A stretch of DNA of 11,614 bases from DASWTL01 sp036402155 (GTDB lineage Bacteria; Bacteroidota; Bacteroidia; Sphingobacteriales; Sphingobacteriaceae), in contig DASWTL010000433.1 of NCBI GenBank assembly GCA_036402155.1, positions 1 through 11,614 on the forward strand. Direction: 5' to 3'. Below are positions 1 through 6,619 of this stretch, piece after piece. A model generated the notes under the pieces. The model worked only from the letters and a program-made list of their open reading frames with translations. It made no database searches and was not told the origin of the DNA. Positions within the stretch are counted from its first letter, which is position 1, and each line of letters begins with the position of its first letter. The position numbers and the translations under genes are program-made.

Positions 1-54
1 AATGGATATCACCCAGAGCAAAGAGCCCAGGCACAACAGAATAAAGAGAAATAG
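1..54 (+). CDS. Possible C-terminal tail of an upstream plus-strand gene (partial)
   Basis: Frame 1 is open from the left edge to a TAG at 52-54 and encodes 17 residues of very polar composition (Gln, Glu, Lys, Arg, Ala), the sort of tail many soluble proteins carry. A hairpin begins 9 bases after the stop, which fits the end of a gene. Seventeen open codons are weak evidence, and two other frames are also open here: a 44-codon plus-strand ORF at 2-136 and a minus-strand frame from about 174 to the left edge with no ATG. No function can be assigned. Confidence 0.25.
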   Translation, partial: NGYHPEQRAQAQQNKEK

Positions 55-62
55 TTTCAAGA

Positions 63-87
63 TTTGGGCTAAAGCAATAGCCCCAAA
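63..87 (+). terminator. Hairpin, possible terminator of the upstream gene
   Basis: TTTGGGCT at 63-70 pairs with AGCCCCAAA at 79-87, with one bulged C; an extra A-T pair leaves a loop of about 6 bases. It lies just after the putative stop at 54. No T-run follows, so intrinsic termination is uncertain; it could be a chance stem. Confidence 0.25.
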
Positions 88-193
88 TAGTTCAATAATC
101 ACAAGTTTCCCCCAGGTTGATTGTATAAGGTTATAACAATACTTGTGCCAATATGCCCCGGGTATCAGAACGGATTAATTGTGGGAGAAATGG

Positions 194-247
194 TCTTATG
201 AGTTTCTACCCAAGTCTTTAGGTTTAAATTCTGTGTTTCTCATAAGA
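194..247. repeat. Inverted repeat with 9-base perfect arms
   Basis: TCTTATGAG at 194-202 is the exact reverse complement of CTCATAAGA at 239-247, with a 36-base AT-rich spacer. The right arm directly abuts the first copy of the 15-base direct repeat. It could be a regulator site, an RNA stem or chance. Confidence 0.4.
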
Positions 248-262
248 GTAAAAGTTTCAAAA
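248..262. repeat. Direct repeat copy 1 (GTAAAAGTTTCAAAA)
   Basis: Matches 14 of 15 bases of the copy at 599-613, 351 bases downstream. The shared core AAAGTTTCAAAA is 12 bases exact. It sits immediately after the right arm of the inverted repeat. Role unknown; a regulator-binding element is one possibility. Confidence 0.4.
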
Positions 263-283
263 TTATCTAGTGATTTACCGGTT

Positions 284-397
284 TCAAACAGGACAATCAA
301 TCTCTAAGAATATTTTTTGCCATTTAAAAATGTTGTGAACTGTACTTAATCCCATCCAGGCTTTATTCATCAACTGCTTATTGCTTTTTGGACACAT
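284..397 (-). pseudogene. Doubtful minus-strand micro-ORF with a LuxR-HTH-like pattern
   Basis: An ATG at 397-395 opens 37 codons to a TGA at 286-284. Its first half contains SNKQLMNKAWMGLSTV, which lines up without gaps to the LuxR-type helix-turn-helix pattern (SNKEIA, ten intervening positions, then TV), followed by an aromatic/basic stretch. Several consensus positions differ: Met for the conserved Ala, Gly for Ser, Ile for the later His. The frame is open upstream to about 515 but contains no receiver-like sequence. It may be a decayed regulator fragment or coincidence; I lean to coincidence. Confidence 0.12.
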
Positions 398-527
398 AGT
401 ATTATAAATTATACAATAAAATGAATAAACGCTTAAGGTGCTTTCGGTGTACGATAAATGTTTAATGAAAAGATATAAAAATTAATAGCTATTTGTTGTT
501 GTATTGGCCCGCTAAATCATTGATAGT

Positions 528-553
528 TATCTACTTGAAAAACCTCGTAGATA
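528..553. repeat. Short inverted repeat in the leader
   Basis: TATCTAC at 528-534 pairs with GTAGATA at 547-553 across a 12-base loop, extendable by one T-G pair. It lies about 160 bases before the first gene. It is either a weak stem or an operator-like dyad. Confidence 0.3.
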
Positions 554-598
554 GAAAGTTATACAGGATTTTATAAATATTTCCGCTAAGTTTTTTAC

Positions 599-613
599 GT
601 GAAAGTTTCAAAA
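599..613. repeat. Direct repeat copy 2 (GTGAAAGTTTCAAAA)
   Basis: Matches 14 of 15 bases of the copy at 248-262. It lies about 100 bases before the response-regulator start, where an activator or repressor site could plausibly sit. No binding protein can be named. Confidence 0.4.
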
Positions 614-626
614 ATCAGGTGCCTTA

Positions 627-719
627 ATGAAGAGAATACCGGCAGAAGACAACCATAAACGACGAACTGGCATATATATTGTACAGGAACACACACATCA
701 CCTAATGTCATTAATATGA
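627..719 (+). CDS. Possible 30-codon leader ORF coupled to the response regulator
   Basis: An ATG at 627 opens 30 codons and stops at TGA 717-719, which overlaps the ATG of the response regulator as ATGA. The peptide is basic and His-rich in places, with no membrane segment and no recognised motif. The ATGA overlap is the arrangement used for translational coupling, but an ORF this short is easily produced by chance. Confidence 0.15.
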   Translation: MKRIPAEDNHKRRTGIYIVQEHTHHLMSLI

Positions 720-1117
720 AAAACTTTTCTTTTACACCTGCCCCTGTTAAAATCAAGAAGAAGATTTTAATAGTAGACGATGAAATTAGTGTTTTAAAAT
801 TACTGGAATTTATCTTAAAAGAAGATTATAATCCAATAATTAAGAAAAGCGGCTTTGAAGCACTTTCAGCATTAAATAATGGCGAAATTCCGGATCTTAT
901 TATTTCTGATATGGAAATGCCTTATTTCAATGGCGCTGAATTTATTAAGTCTTTGAAAACGAGCGGTTATTTTAGAAATATACCGGTAATAGTTTTATCT
1001 GGTTCGGATTCGCTGGAGAACATAAAAGCGAAAATCCCCTATCAGATCAATGGATTTATGTCGAAACCTTTTAATCCGACATATCTCAAAGAAACTATCG
1101 GCACTCTTCTGAATTAA
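716..1117 (+). CDS. Single-domain response regulator (CheY-like receiver)
   Basis: The 133-residue protein is a receiver domain with a 12-residue N-terminal extension and no output domain. All catalytic positions are present: acidic pair Asp21-Asp22 after ILIV, phosphoacceptor Asp65 in IISDMEMP, Ser95 at the Thr/Ser switch position, and Lys117 in the SKPF motif. It should accept phosphate from a histidine kinase and act through protein contact, not DNA binding. It is the first gene of the run, 37 bases before a sugar transferase with its own degenerate receiver-like domain, so control of polysaccharide production is the natural inference. No histidine kinase lies in the window. Family and phosphorylatability are well supported; its target is not. 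Confidence 0.93.
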   Translation: MKNFSFTPAPVKIKKKILIVDDEISVLKLLEFILKEDYNPIIKKSGFEALSALNNGEIPDLIISDMEMPYFNGAEFIKSLKTSGYFRNIPVIVLSGSDSLENIKAKIPYQINGFMSKPFNPTYLKETIGTLLN

Positions 1118-1154
1118 CACCTTTTTTAAACACTTTTTACCTACCGCTCTACCT

Positions 1155-2198
1155 ATGAATAATGATATAAACATTCTTTATTTTATAAACGAAAATGAAG
1201 ATACTTTCCTTGAAACGTTTAGAAGCTCAAATTTTAAATTAAGACGTGCCAATCGTCTTTCAGACCTTTCCATAATTGCAGAAAGTTTTTCGGCTTCTGA
1301 ACTGCATTCTACAGTACTTATTGAAGTTACACCTAAAAATTACGAAGAGGTTTTTTTAGCTGTTAAAGCCATAAGAAATAATTGGTATACTCGGGGCCTG
1401 ATCATCATTTTTATACTAACAGAACCCAACGCAGCTATTACAGATAAGGCTATACAACTTGGTGTAAATGATTGCTATGTTCATCCTGTTCCTTTCGAGG
1501 ATATTAAGGAACGTATAGTTTTCTTAAATACATTTTCTTTACTCAAATCAGAGATTAGTCCGGCTCCGGATCTTCCGGAACGGGATTTTAAAGTTCCGGT
1601 TCTAAAGCGGATCATTGACGTTGTAATTGCCTCTTGTGCACTTATCTGTCTAAGCCCCTTATTTCTTATTGTGGCAATCCTGATTAAACTTGACTCAAAA
1701 GGAGGTGTTTTTTATACCAGCAAAAGAGTAGGTACGGGATATAAAATCTTTGATTTTTATAAGTTCCGTACTATGCGGACAGGAGCGGATAAGGAGGTGG
1801 CTAATCTGCTTAAGAATAATCAATATGGTAATGCCGCATTTTTTAAACTTCAAAACGACCCCAGGGTTACTAAACTGGGAAGCTTCCTGAGAAATACAAG
1901 TATAGACGAACTTCCTCAGCTTTTTAATGTTCTTAAAGGAGATATGTGTTTGGTGGGTAACAGGCCATTACCATTATATGAAGCAGAGTTGCTCACTACG
2001 AATGAATGGGCCACCAGATTCCTGGCTCCGGCAGGCTTAACCGGCTTGTGGCAGGTAAGTAAACGGGGTAAAAAGGACATGTCTGAACAGGAAAGAAAAG
2101 AACTGGATAATTACTACGCCAAGAACTTTTCAATGTACATGGATTTTAAAATCATAATGAAAACCTTTCCGGCTTTAATTCAAAAGGAAAAAGTGTAA
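1155..2198 (+). CDS. Undecaprenyl-phosphate sugar-phosphate transferase with N-terminal pseudo-receiver
   Basis: Residues 148-347 form a bacterial sugar transferase (PglC/WcaJ catalytic family), which moves a sugar phosphate from a nucleotide sugar to undecaprenyl phosphate at the inner membrane to start a repeat unit. Visible motifs are the membrane helix at about 149-178, KFRTM 203-207, the Asp251-Glu252 pair in SIDELPQL, VGNRPLP 267-273 and PAGLTGLWQVSKRGK 292-306. In place of the multi-spanning N-terminus of WbaP-like enzymes, residues 1-125 resemble a receiver fold: five hydrophobic strands ending ILYF, VLIEV, IIIFILTE and CYVHPV. The active site is degenerate: the acidic pair reads Ile11-Asn12, the phosphoacceptor position is Glu57 and the conserved Lys is His110; only Thr89 is kept. 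The transferase call is firm; the pseudo-receiver call is pattern-based. The sugar is unknown. Confidence 0.93.
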   Translation: MNNDINILYFINENEDTFLETFRSSNFKLRRANRLSDLSIIAESFSASELHSTVLIEVTPKNYEEVFLAVKAIRNNWYTRGLIIIFILTEPNAAITDKAIQLGVNDCYVHPVPFEDIKERIVFLNTFSLLKSEISPAPDLPERDFKVPVLKRIIDVVIASCALICLSPLFLIVAILIKLDSKGGVFYTSKRVGTGYKIFDFYKFRTMRTGADKEVANLLKNNQYGNAAFFKLQNDPRVTKLGSFLRNTSIDELPQLFNVLKGDMCLVGNRPLPLYEAELLTTNEWATRFLAPAGLTGLWQVSKRGKKDMSEQERKELDNYYAKNFSMYMDFKIIMKTFPALIQKEKV

Positions 2199-2273
2199 TC
2201 GGTTAGCCTGATCTGGGTCACGGAGATAAACAAGATTTATTACCATCAATATTAACTTAATCGATTTTATATA

Positions 2274-2951
2274 ATGAAAAAATTAGTGTCTTTATGCCTG
2301 GTTGTAGCCGCTGCTGTGACTTCTTCCCTGGCACAAGAATCAATTGTTGCACAAATTAATTACAATCAGCTTGAAAAATACATTGAATCTGCTCAGAAAA
2401 ATTATCCTCGAAAACAGATTTTTGCCCAAAACACAGAAGTAGCACGAAATAATGTTCCTATAGCGCAGGTATCCTATCTGGATATTCTCAATGCGTCCTA
2501 TATATACCGTCCTGATGACGCCACTGCTATAAACATGGTAAATCCTTATGTGGTTAACGGGTTTCAATTTGGCGTGTCATTAAACGTGGGGAACTTCCTT
2601 CAGAAACCTTTTGAAGTAAAAAAAGCCAAAGCAGAACTGAAAGTTGCGCAACTGGAAGAGAAAGAGTATGAATCGGTTCTGGCGAATGAAGTCAAGACCC
2701 GCTATTATAATTATATCTATCATCTGAATGAATTAAAGCTGAGAACTCAGGCGGCTCAGGATAATAAAACAGTTGCAGATGATCTGCGCTACAAATTTGA
2801 AAAGGGTGAAATTACCCTTCAGGGATACAATACTGCCCGGGTTAGTTCAACCGGATCAAGTTCAGACAGGATACAGGCAGAGCTTGAATTCCTGAAAGCA
2901 AAAGACGCATTAGAACAAATAATAGGTAAAAAATTAGAGGAGGTTAATTAA
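2274..2951 (+). CDS. Half-length TolC-family outer-membrane protein
   Basis: The product is 225 residues with a signal peptide (MKK, hydrophobic core to about residue 18, cleavage likely after Ala20 in SLA-QE). The mature part looks like one OEP/TolC repeat: an amphipathic helical stretch at about 29-66, alternating beta-like segments at about 67-110 (including NGFQFGVSLNVGNF), then a long helical, charged region at 112-225. That region has the family signature of aromatic contacts (RYYNYIYHLNELKL), a YKFEKGEITLQGY segment and a terminal alpha helix ending near IIGKKL. TolC proteins usually have two such repeats and about 420-500 residues, so this is half-size. It is not a broken gene: signal peptide and natural C-terminus are both present and the next gene starts 14 bases on. 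Its place beside the Wzz gene suggests a role in polysaccharide export; direct function is unproven. Confidence 0.8.
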   Translation: MKKLVSLCLVVAAAVTSSLAQESIVAQINYNQLEKYIESAQKNYPRKQIFAQNTEVARNNVPIAQVSYLDILNASYIYRPDDATAINMVNPYVVNGFQFGVSLNVGNFLQKPFEVKKAKAELKVAQLEEKEYESVLANEVKTRYYNYIYHLNELKLRTQAAQDNKTVADDLRYKFEKGEITLQGYNTARVSSTGSSSDRIQAELEFLKAKDALEQIIGKKLEEVN

Positions 2952-2965
2952 TCAAACCGAATAAA

Positions 2966-5119
2966 ATGGAGACGAATAAATTTTTAAAACTTTTAAAACG
3001 GCATTTATGGGTTATCATACTGGTACCCTTACTTACTGTATTAGTGACTTACCTCCTGGTAAAAGATTTTCCCGAGGAGTATAAATCAGAAGCACAGATA
3101 TCCACCGGCCTTGCTGATCAGTCACAGCAGATGACTTCTAATCAGAACATGGATTATTTCCGTATCAATCAGCAGTTTTCAAGCATGATTGAAATGATGA
3201 AAATGAAGAAGAATATTGATATTCTGTCTTATCATTTGATCCTGCATGATCTGAAATCGCCCCAGAACGCGTTTGTGAAATTAAGTGATGATGTTGAAAA
3301 ACTAACACCGGCTGAAAAAGCGGATGCGATAGCTTTTTATTCCCGAAAGTTGTATGAAAAATCCCCCATTACTGTAGCAGATAATGGGAAGATAAAATAT
3401 TATGACATCCTCAGATCGATGGGTTATGATGAAAAATCCATCAGGAAAAATCTGGAAATAAACCGTAATGATAACAGTGATTTCATCAGTGTGGAATATG
3501 TATCTCCCGACCCGCTTTTATCAGCATTTGCAGTAAATACATTATCCACTGAATTTATAAACAATTACGGACTGACTGTCAATCAAAATCAGGAAAAATC
3601 AATTGCGTTACTGGATTCTTTGCTTAAGAGTAAGGAGCAGGTGATGAATGCTAAAAATTCTTCCCTGAAAAATTATAAAATGGAGAACGGGGTGTTAAAC
3701 TTAGGTACACAGTCGGACATTCTCTATGCGCAAATATCCGATTTTGAGCAGCGTAAGGCTCAGGCGATCAGGGATATACAAGCTAACCAGGGTGCGATAG
3801 CCGGAATTAACAGTAAGTTAAACAGCAGCAACTCCAATTATGTCGGCGGATCTGTAGTAAAAGATAATAATGACATCATAAACCTGAGAAATCAGCTGCA
3901 AATTGCCAATGAGCGGTATGTTGATAATAACTTTAACCCGGCGGATAAGCGAAAAGTCGACTCGCTGCAAAACCTGTTATCAAATCAGGTTTCGCGTACG
4001 TCTGACAGGTATTTAACAAACCCGGTAGCAGCAAAGGAAAATTTGCTGGAACAAAAAAGATCACTGGAAGTTGCGCTTGACCTGGCTAAAAATAGTATCC
4101 GTTCAATTGACCGGGAATTGGCACAGTTAAAAGCAAAATATAATGCTTTAGTTCCATTTGATGCAGGTATTCAGGGATATGAAAGAGATGCTGAAGTAGC
4201 AACAAAAGAGTATCTGGAAGTATTAGAACGCTACAACCAGGGGAATATTGAAAAAAGTGTAGGCCTCCGATTGAATATAGCTCAATTAGGATTACCTGGG
4301 TTGCCTTTAACTTCTAAGCGACTTCTTTATACTTCATTATCAGGCGTTTCGAGTTTGTTTCTATGCTTGCTTGCCCTGCTTATTATCTTTTTGCTGGATC
4401 ATTCAATTAATAACTCCCGTCAGCTGGCTAAAGTAACTCATACACCAGTACTGGGGAGCCTGATAAATATTAAAGAGCCGGCTACTGATATGAAGCTGAT
4501 CTGGAATAATAATTCGGATTCTAAATATTCCTTATATAAGGATATGCTTCGCTCGTTGAGGTTCGAAATCGATCATCAATTGTCGTTGAATAATAATGTT
4601 TTGGGTATTACCAGTCTGAGGCCCGGAGAAGGGAAGACTTTTCTTGCACGCAGTCTTGCTTACGCTTTCGCTATGACCGATAAGAAGGTTTTACTCATCA
4701 GTGATACCGAACACCAGGATGTAAAACACAAGGAGTTACCGGCCGGCCAGTTGTTTGAAAATTTCCTGGTTAAACGTGAAATTCAGAAGGAAGATTATAT
4801 CACCGTGTTAAATACCAACTCTTCAAACGGTTCGCTTCTTGAGATTCAGAATGAGAAGAATTTGAAAGCAGGTTTCGAGATACTGAAGAATGAGTTTGAT
4901 ATCATCATAATTGATATCAGCAGCATGGGGAATACAAATAAAGCCAAGGAGTGGTTATTGTTTACAGATAAGAATATCTCAGTATTTGAGGCCGGTAAAA
5001 GCCTGAATGAAAATGATAAGGAGTTTGTTTCATTTATGAAGCATCAGGAGGGTTTCCTGGGATGGGTTCTTAATAAAGTGCATATCCGTGAGCTTAACCC
5101 GGCAGCGCTTGCAAGCTAA
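2966..5119 (+). CDS. Wzz/GumC polysaccharide co-polymerase with degenerate BY-kinase-like ATPase domain
   Basis: This 717-residue inner-membrane protein has the Wzz layout: transmembrane helix 1 at about 13-32, a large periplasmic part at 33-450 with coiled-coil-rich stretches (about 205-280, 300-345 and 355-430), a Pro-rich approach (GLPGLPLTSKR, 442-452) and helix 2 at about 453-477. A cytoplasmic P-loop domain follows. Walker A is SLRPGEGKT at 550-558 with Lys557. Walker B is DIIIIDIS at 645-652 with Asp650. The A' motif, normally LLIDxDxR, reads LLISDTEH at 576-583, so both Asp positions are replaced (Ser579, Thr581), and the usual PP after Walker B is SS. The C-terminus has no tyrosine cluster. 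It should control chain length with the Wzy-like protein next door; tyrosine autokinase activity is doubtful. It starts 14 bases after the TolC-like gene. Confidence 0.9.
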   Translation: METNKFLKLLKRHLWVIILVPLLTVLVTYLLVKDFPEEYKSEAQISTGLADQSQQMTSNQNMDYFRINQQFSSMIEMMKMKKNIDILSYHLILHDLKSPQNAFVKLSDDVEKLTPAEKADAIAFYSRKLYEKSPITVADNGKIKYYDILRSMGYDEKSIRKNLEINRNDNSDFISVEYVSPDPLLSAFAVNTLSTEFINNYGLTVNQNQEKSIALLDSLLKSKEQVMNAKNSSLKNYKMENGVLNLGTQSDILYAQISDFEQRKAQAIRDIQANQGAIAGINSKLNSSNSNYVGGSVVKDNNDIINLRNQLQIANERYVDNNFNPADKRKVDSLQNLLSNQVSRTSDRYLTNPVAAKENLLEQKRSLEVALDLAKNSIRSIDRELAQLKAKYNALVPFDAGIQGYERDAEVATKEYLEVLERYNQGNIEKSVGLRLNIAQLGLPGLPLTSKRLLYTSLSGVSSLFLCLLALLIIFLLDHSINNSRQLAKVTHTPVLGSLINIKEPATDMKLIWNNNSDSKYSLYKDMLRSLRFEIDHQLSLNNNVLGITSLRPGEGKTFLARSLAYAFAMTDKKVLLISDTEHQDVKHKELPAGQLFENFLVKREIQKEDYITVLNTNSSNGSLLEIQNEKNLKAGFEILKNEFDIIIIDISSMGNTNKAKEWLLFTDKNISVFEAGKSLNENDKEFVSFMKHQEGFLGWVLNKVHIRELNPAALAS

Positions 5120-5167
5120 ACAATGAAAGTCCAGATTATAAATGATGTTTAAAGTTAGTTCCCTGAA

Positions 5168-6619
5168 ATGAGGCAATATATTCTTTCTTTGCCTGAGTTC
5201 TCAAAAAAGCTCCTGCTCCTGATATTAGGGGTTGTTACCGCTATAACCATAGGGTATTTTACCTCCCACTTCGGTTCTGTTGTGCCGGTTACCATACTGG
5301 TAGCGGTATTATTGACCACGTTGCTTATCGGGGTATTTAAAACCCCGCGGGGCGGGTTAATAGTATCTGTTTTTTATTGTTTCCTGTTTTTTGTCCTGGT
5401 AAGAGAGGCTGGAGGTTTTCCATTTGGAATAGGAATAGAATTAATATTATTACTAACATGGGGAGCCACTTTAGTAAAGTATAAAAATTACGATTGGAAA
5501 TTAATAAAAAACGATCTGTTCTACCTCACGCTGTTCTGGTTTATCATGAGTGTTCTTGAGGTGGCTAATCCGGCAGGTGCGAGTGTAATGGGATGGTTGC
5601 AGGAGATAAGAACATCAGCTCTGTATCCGCTTTTATTTATACCATTGGCTTTTGTTCTGTTTAACAGGAATAAGGATTTAAATCTGTTCTTTATCCTGGT
5701 AATTGCATTGTCGCTAATTGCTGTATTGAATGGGATCCGCCAGGTAAATTTTGGATTATCTGCCGGCGAACAAAAGTTTCTGGATGAAGGCGGAGCAACC
5801 ACCCACGTCATCTGGGGTAAATTGAGGGCTTTTTCCTTCTTCAGCAACGCCAGTCAGTTCGGAACATCACAGGCTCATATCGGGTTAATGGCATTCATCC
5901 TGGCGATGGGTCCTTTTAAATGGTGGAAACGGGCACTGCTGCTTCTTGCTTCCGGAGTTATTTTTTATGGAATGTTAATATCAGGAACCCGGGGAGCGCT
6001 CTTTGCACTTATTGTTGGCGGGCTGGTGGGTATTGTACTGAGTAAAAATTATAAGATATTGATAATCGGTGCGATCACAGTAGTGTCTTTTGTAAGCGTG
6101 CTGAAGTTTACCACAATCGGCAATGGGCACTATGAAATTTACCGTCTCAGAACAGCGCTTGATCCACAAGATGCATCGTTGAATACCCGCTTTATAAACC
6201 AGGAGATTTTAAAGGATTACCTGAAATCCCGTCCCTTTGGAGGGGGATTAGGAGTGACCGGTTTTTGGGGCGCAAAATACAACTCAGATAAGTTTCTTTC
6301 CAAAATTCCACCTGACAGTTACTGGGTAAAAGTATGGGTGATGTATGGTATTGTAGGCATGATGCTGTGGTTTGGCATGATGATGTACATTTTAGGAAAG
6401 AGTTGCGGCATTATCTGGAAGATTCAAAATAAGGGTCTGAGGTTTAAATTGATTGCCCTGTGTTCCGGCGCTGCGGGGATATTCTTTGCCAGCTACGGAA
6501 ATGAGATTATTAACGATATGCCCTCCGCCATGATCGTATCTATTTCCTGGGCATTTATATTTCTTGGTCCCCGTTTAGACCGACAACTGTTAACTCAAAA
6601 AAATGATGATGATGAATAG
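5168..6619 (+). CDS. Wzy-type polymerase / O-antigen ligase family protein
   Basis: The 483-residue protein has some ten to twelve hydrophobic segments, with the first near residues 14-30 and others close to the C-terminus. It carries the O-antigen ligase-like (Wzy_C) signature: LISGTRGALFALIVGG at about 269-285, followed by a large periplasmic loop with LNTRFINQEIL and KSRPFGGGLGVTG. The likely role is polymerising lipid-linked repeat units on the periplasmic face of the inner membrane; attachment to an acceptor is the alternative for this superfamily. An in-frame TAG at 5156-5158 makes the ATG at 5168 the first possible ATG start. The gene lies 48 bases after the Wzz-like gene, its functional partner, and its last 17 bases overlap the next glycosyltransferase. 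Polymerase is favoured because of the Wzz neighbour. Confidence 0.88.
   Translation: MRQYILSLPEFSKKLLLLILGVVTAITIGYFTSHFGSVVPVTILVAVLLTTLLIGVFKTPRGGLIVSVFYCFLFFVLVREAGGFPFGIGIELILLLTWGATLVKYKNYDWKLIKNDLFYLTLFWFIMSVLEVANPAGASVMGWLQEIRTSALYPLLFIPLAFVLFNRNKDLNLFFILVIALSLIAVLNGIRQVNFGLSAGEQKFLDEGGATTHVIWGKLRAFSFFSNASQFGTSQAHIGLMAFILAMGPFKWWKRALLLLASGVIFYGMLISGTRGALFALIVGGLVGIVLSKNYKILIIGAITVVSFVSVLKFTTIGNGHYEIYRLRTALDPQDASLNTRFINQEILKDYLKSRPFGGGLGVTGFWGAKYNSDKFLSKIPPDSYWVKVWVMYGIVGMMLWFGMMMYILGKSCGIIWKIQNKGLRFKLIALCSGAAGIFFASYGNEIINDMPSAMIVSISWAFIFLGPRLDRQLLTQKNDDDE

Larger units (their letters stand above)
55..715. other. Long leader/intergenic region before the polysaccharide operon
   Basis: About 660 bases hold no ORF that looks like an ordinary protein on either strand. 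The region is AT-rich. It contains an inverted repeat at 194-247, a repeated 15-mer at 248-262 and 599-613, a short stem at 528-553, and four exact copies of GTTTCAA (54-60, 254-260, 281-287, 605-611). It presumably carries the operon promoter and leader RNA. I found no clean match to the Bacteroidota promoter pattern (TTG about 20 bases before TAnnTTTG); the nearest -7-like strings, TAAGTTTT at 587-594 and TATATTG at 675-681, each deviate and lack a partner -33 box. TTGGAC at 389-394 followed by TATACA about 17 bases on is a weak sigma70-like alternative. No tRNA, riboswitch or CRISPR pattern was recognised. Confidence 0.6.

Noticed and set aside
2..136. 44-codon plus-strand ORF starting at the second base of the window.
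   Set aside because: It is short, unrecognised, has no visible upstream context and overlaps two competing frames; its composition looks like an antisense reading.
1..174. Minus-strand frame open from about 174 to the left edge, encoding a hydrophobic stretch that resembles a signal or membrane segment.
   Set aside because: It has no ATG, only GTG (102-100) and TTG (60-58) candidates; the plus strand offers a competing gene tail and hairpin, and the edge prevents a decision.
421..465. Plus-strand ATG with a 14-codon ORF after a sigma70-like TTGGAC/TATACA pair.
   Set aside because: The peptide is far too short and the promoter match is weak in a phylum that uses a different consensus.
2938..2943. 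GAGGAGG-like Shine-Dalgarno sequence before the Wzz-like gene.
   Set aside because: It lies over 20 bases before the ATG, too far for normal use, and is part of the TolC-like coding sequence.
2274..2951. The TolC-like gene being a frameshifted remnant of a full-length gene.
   Set aside because: A signal peptide and a natural C-terminal repeat end are both present, and only 14 bases separate it from the next start, leaving no room for a lost second half.
5521..5847. 108-codon minus-strand ORF inside the polymerase gene.
   Set aside because: It is an antisense shadow of a strongly supported membrane protein, with no recognisable domain.
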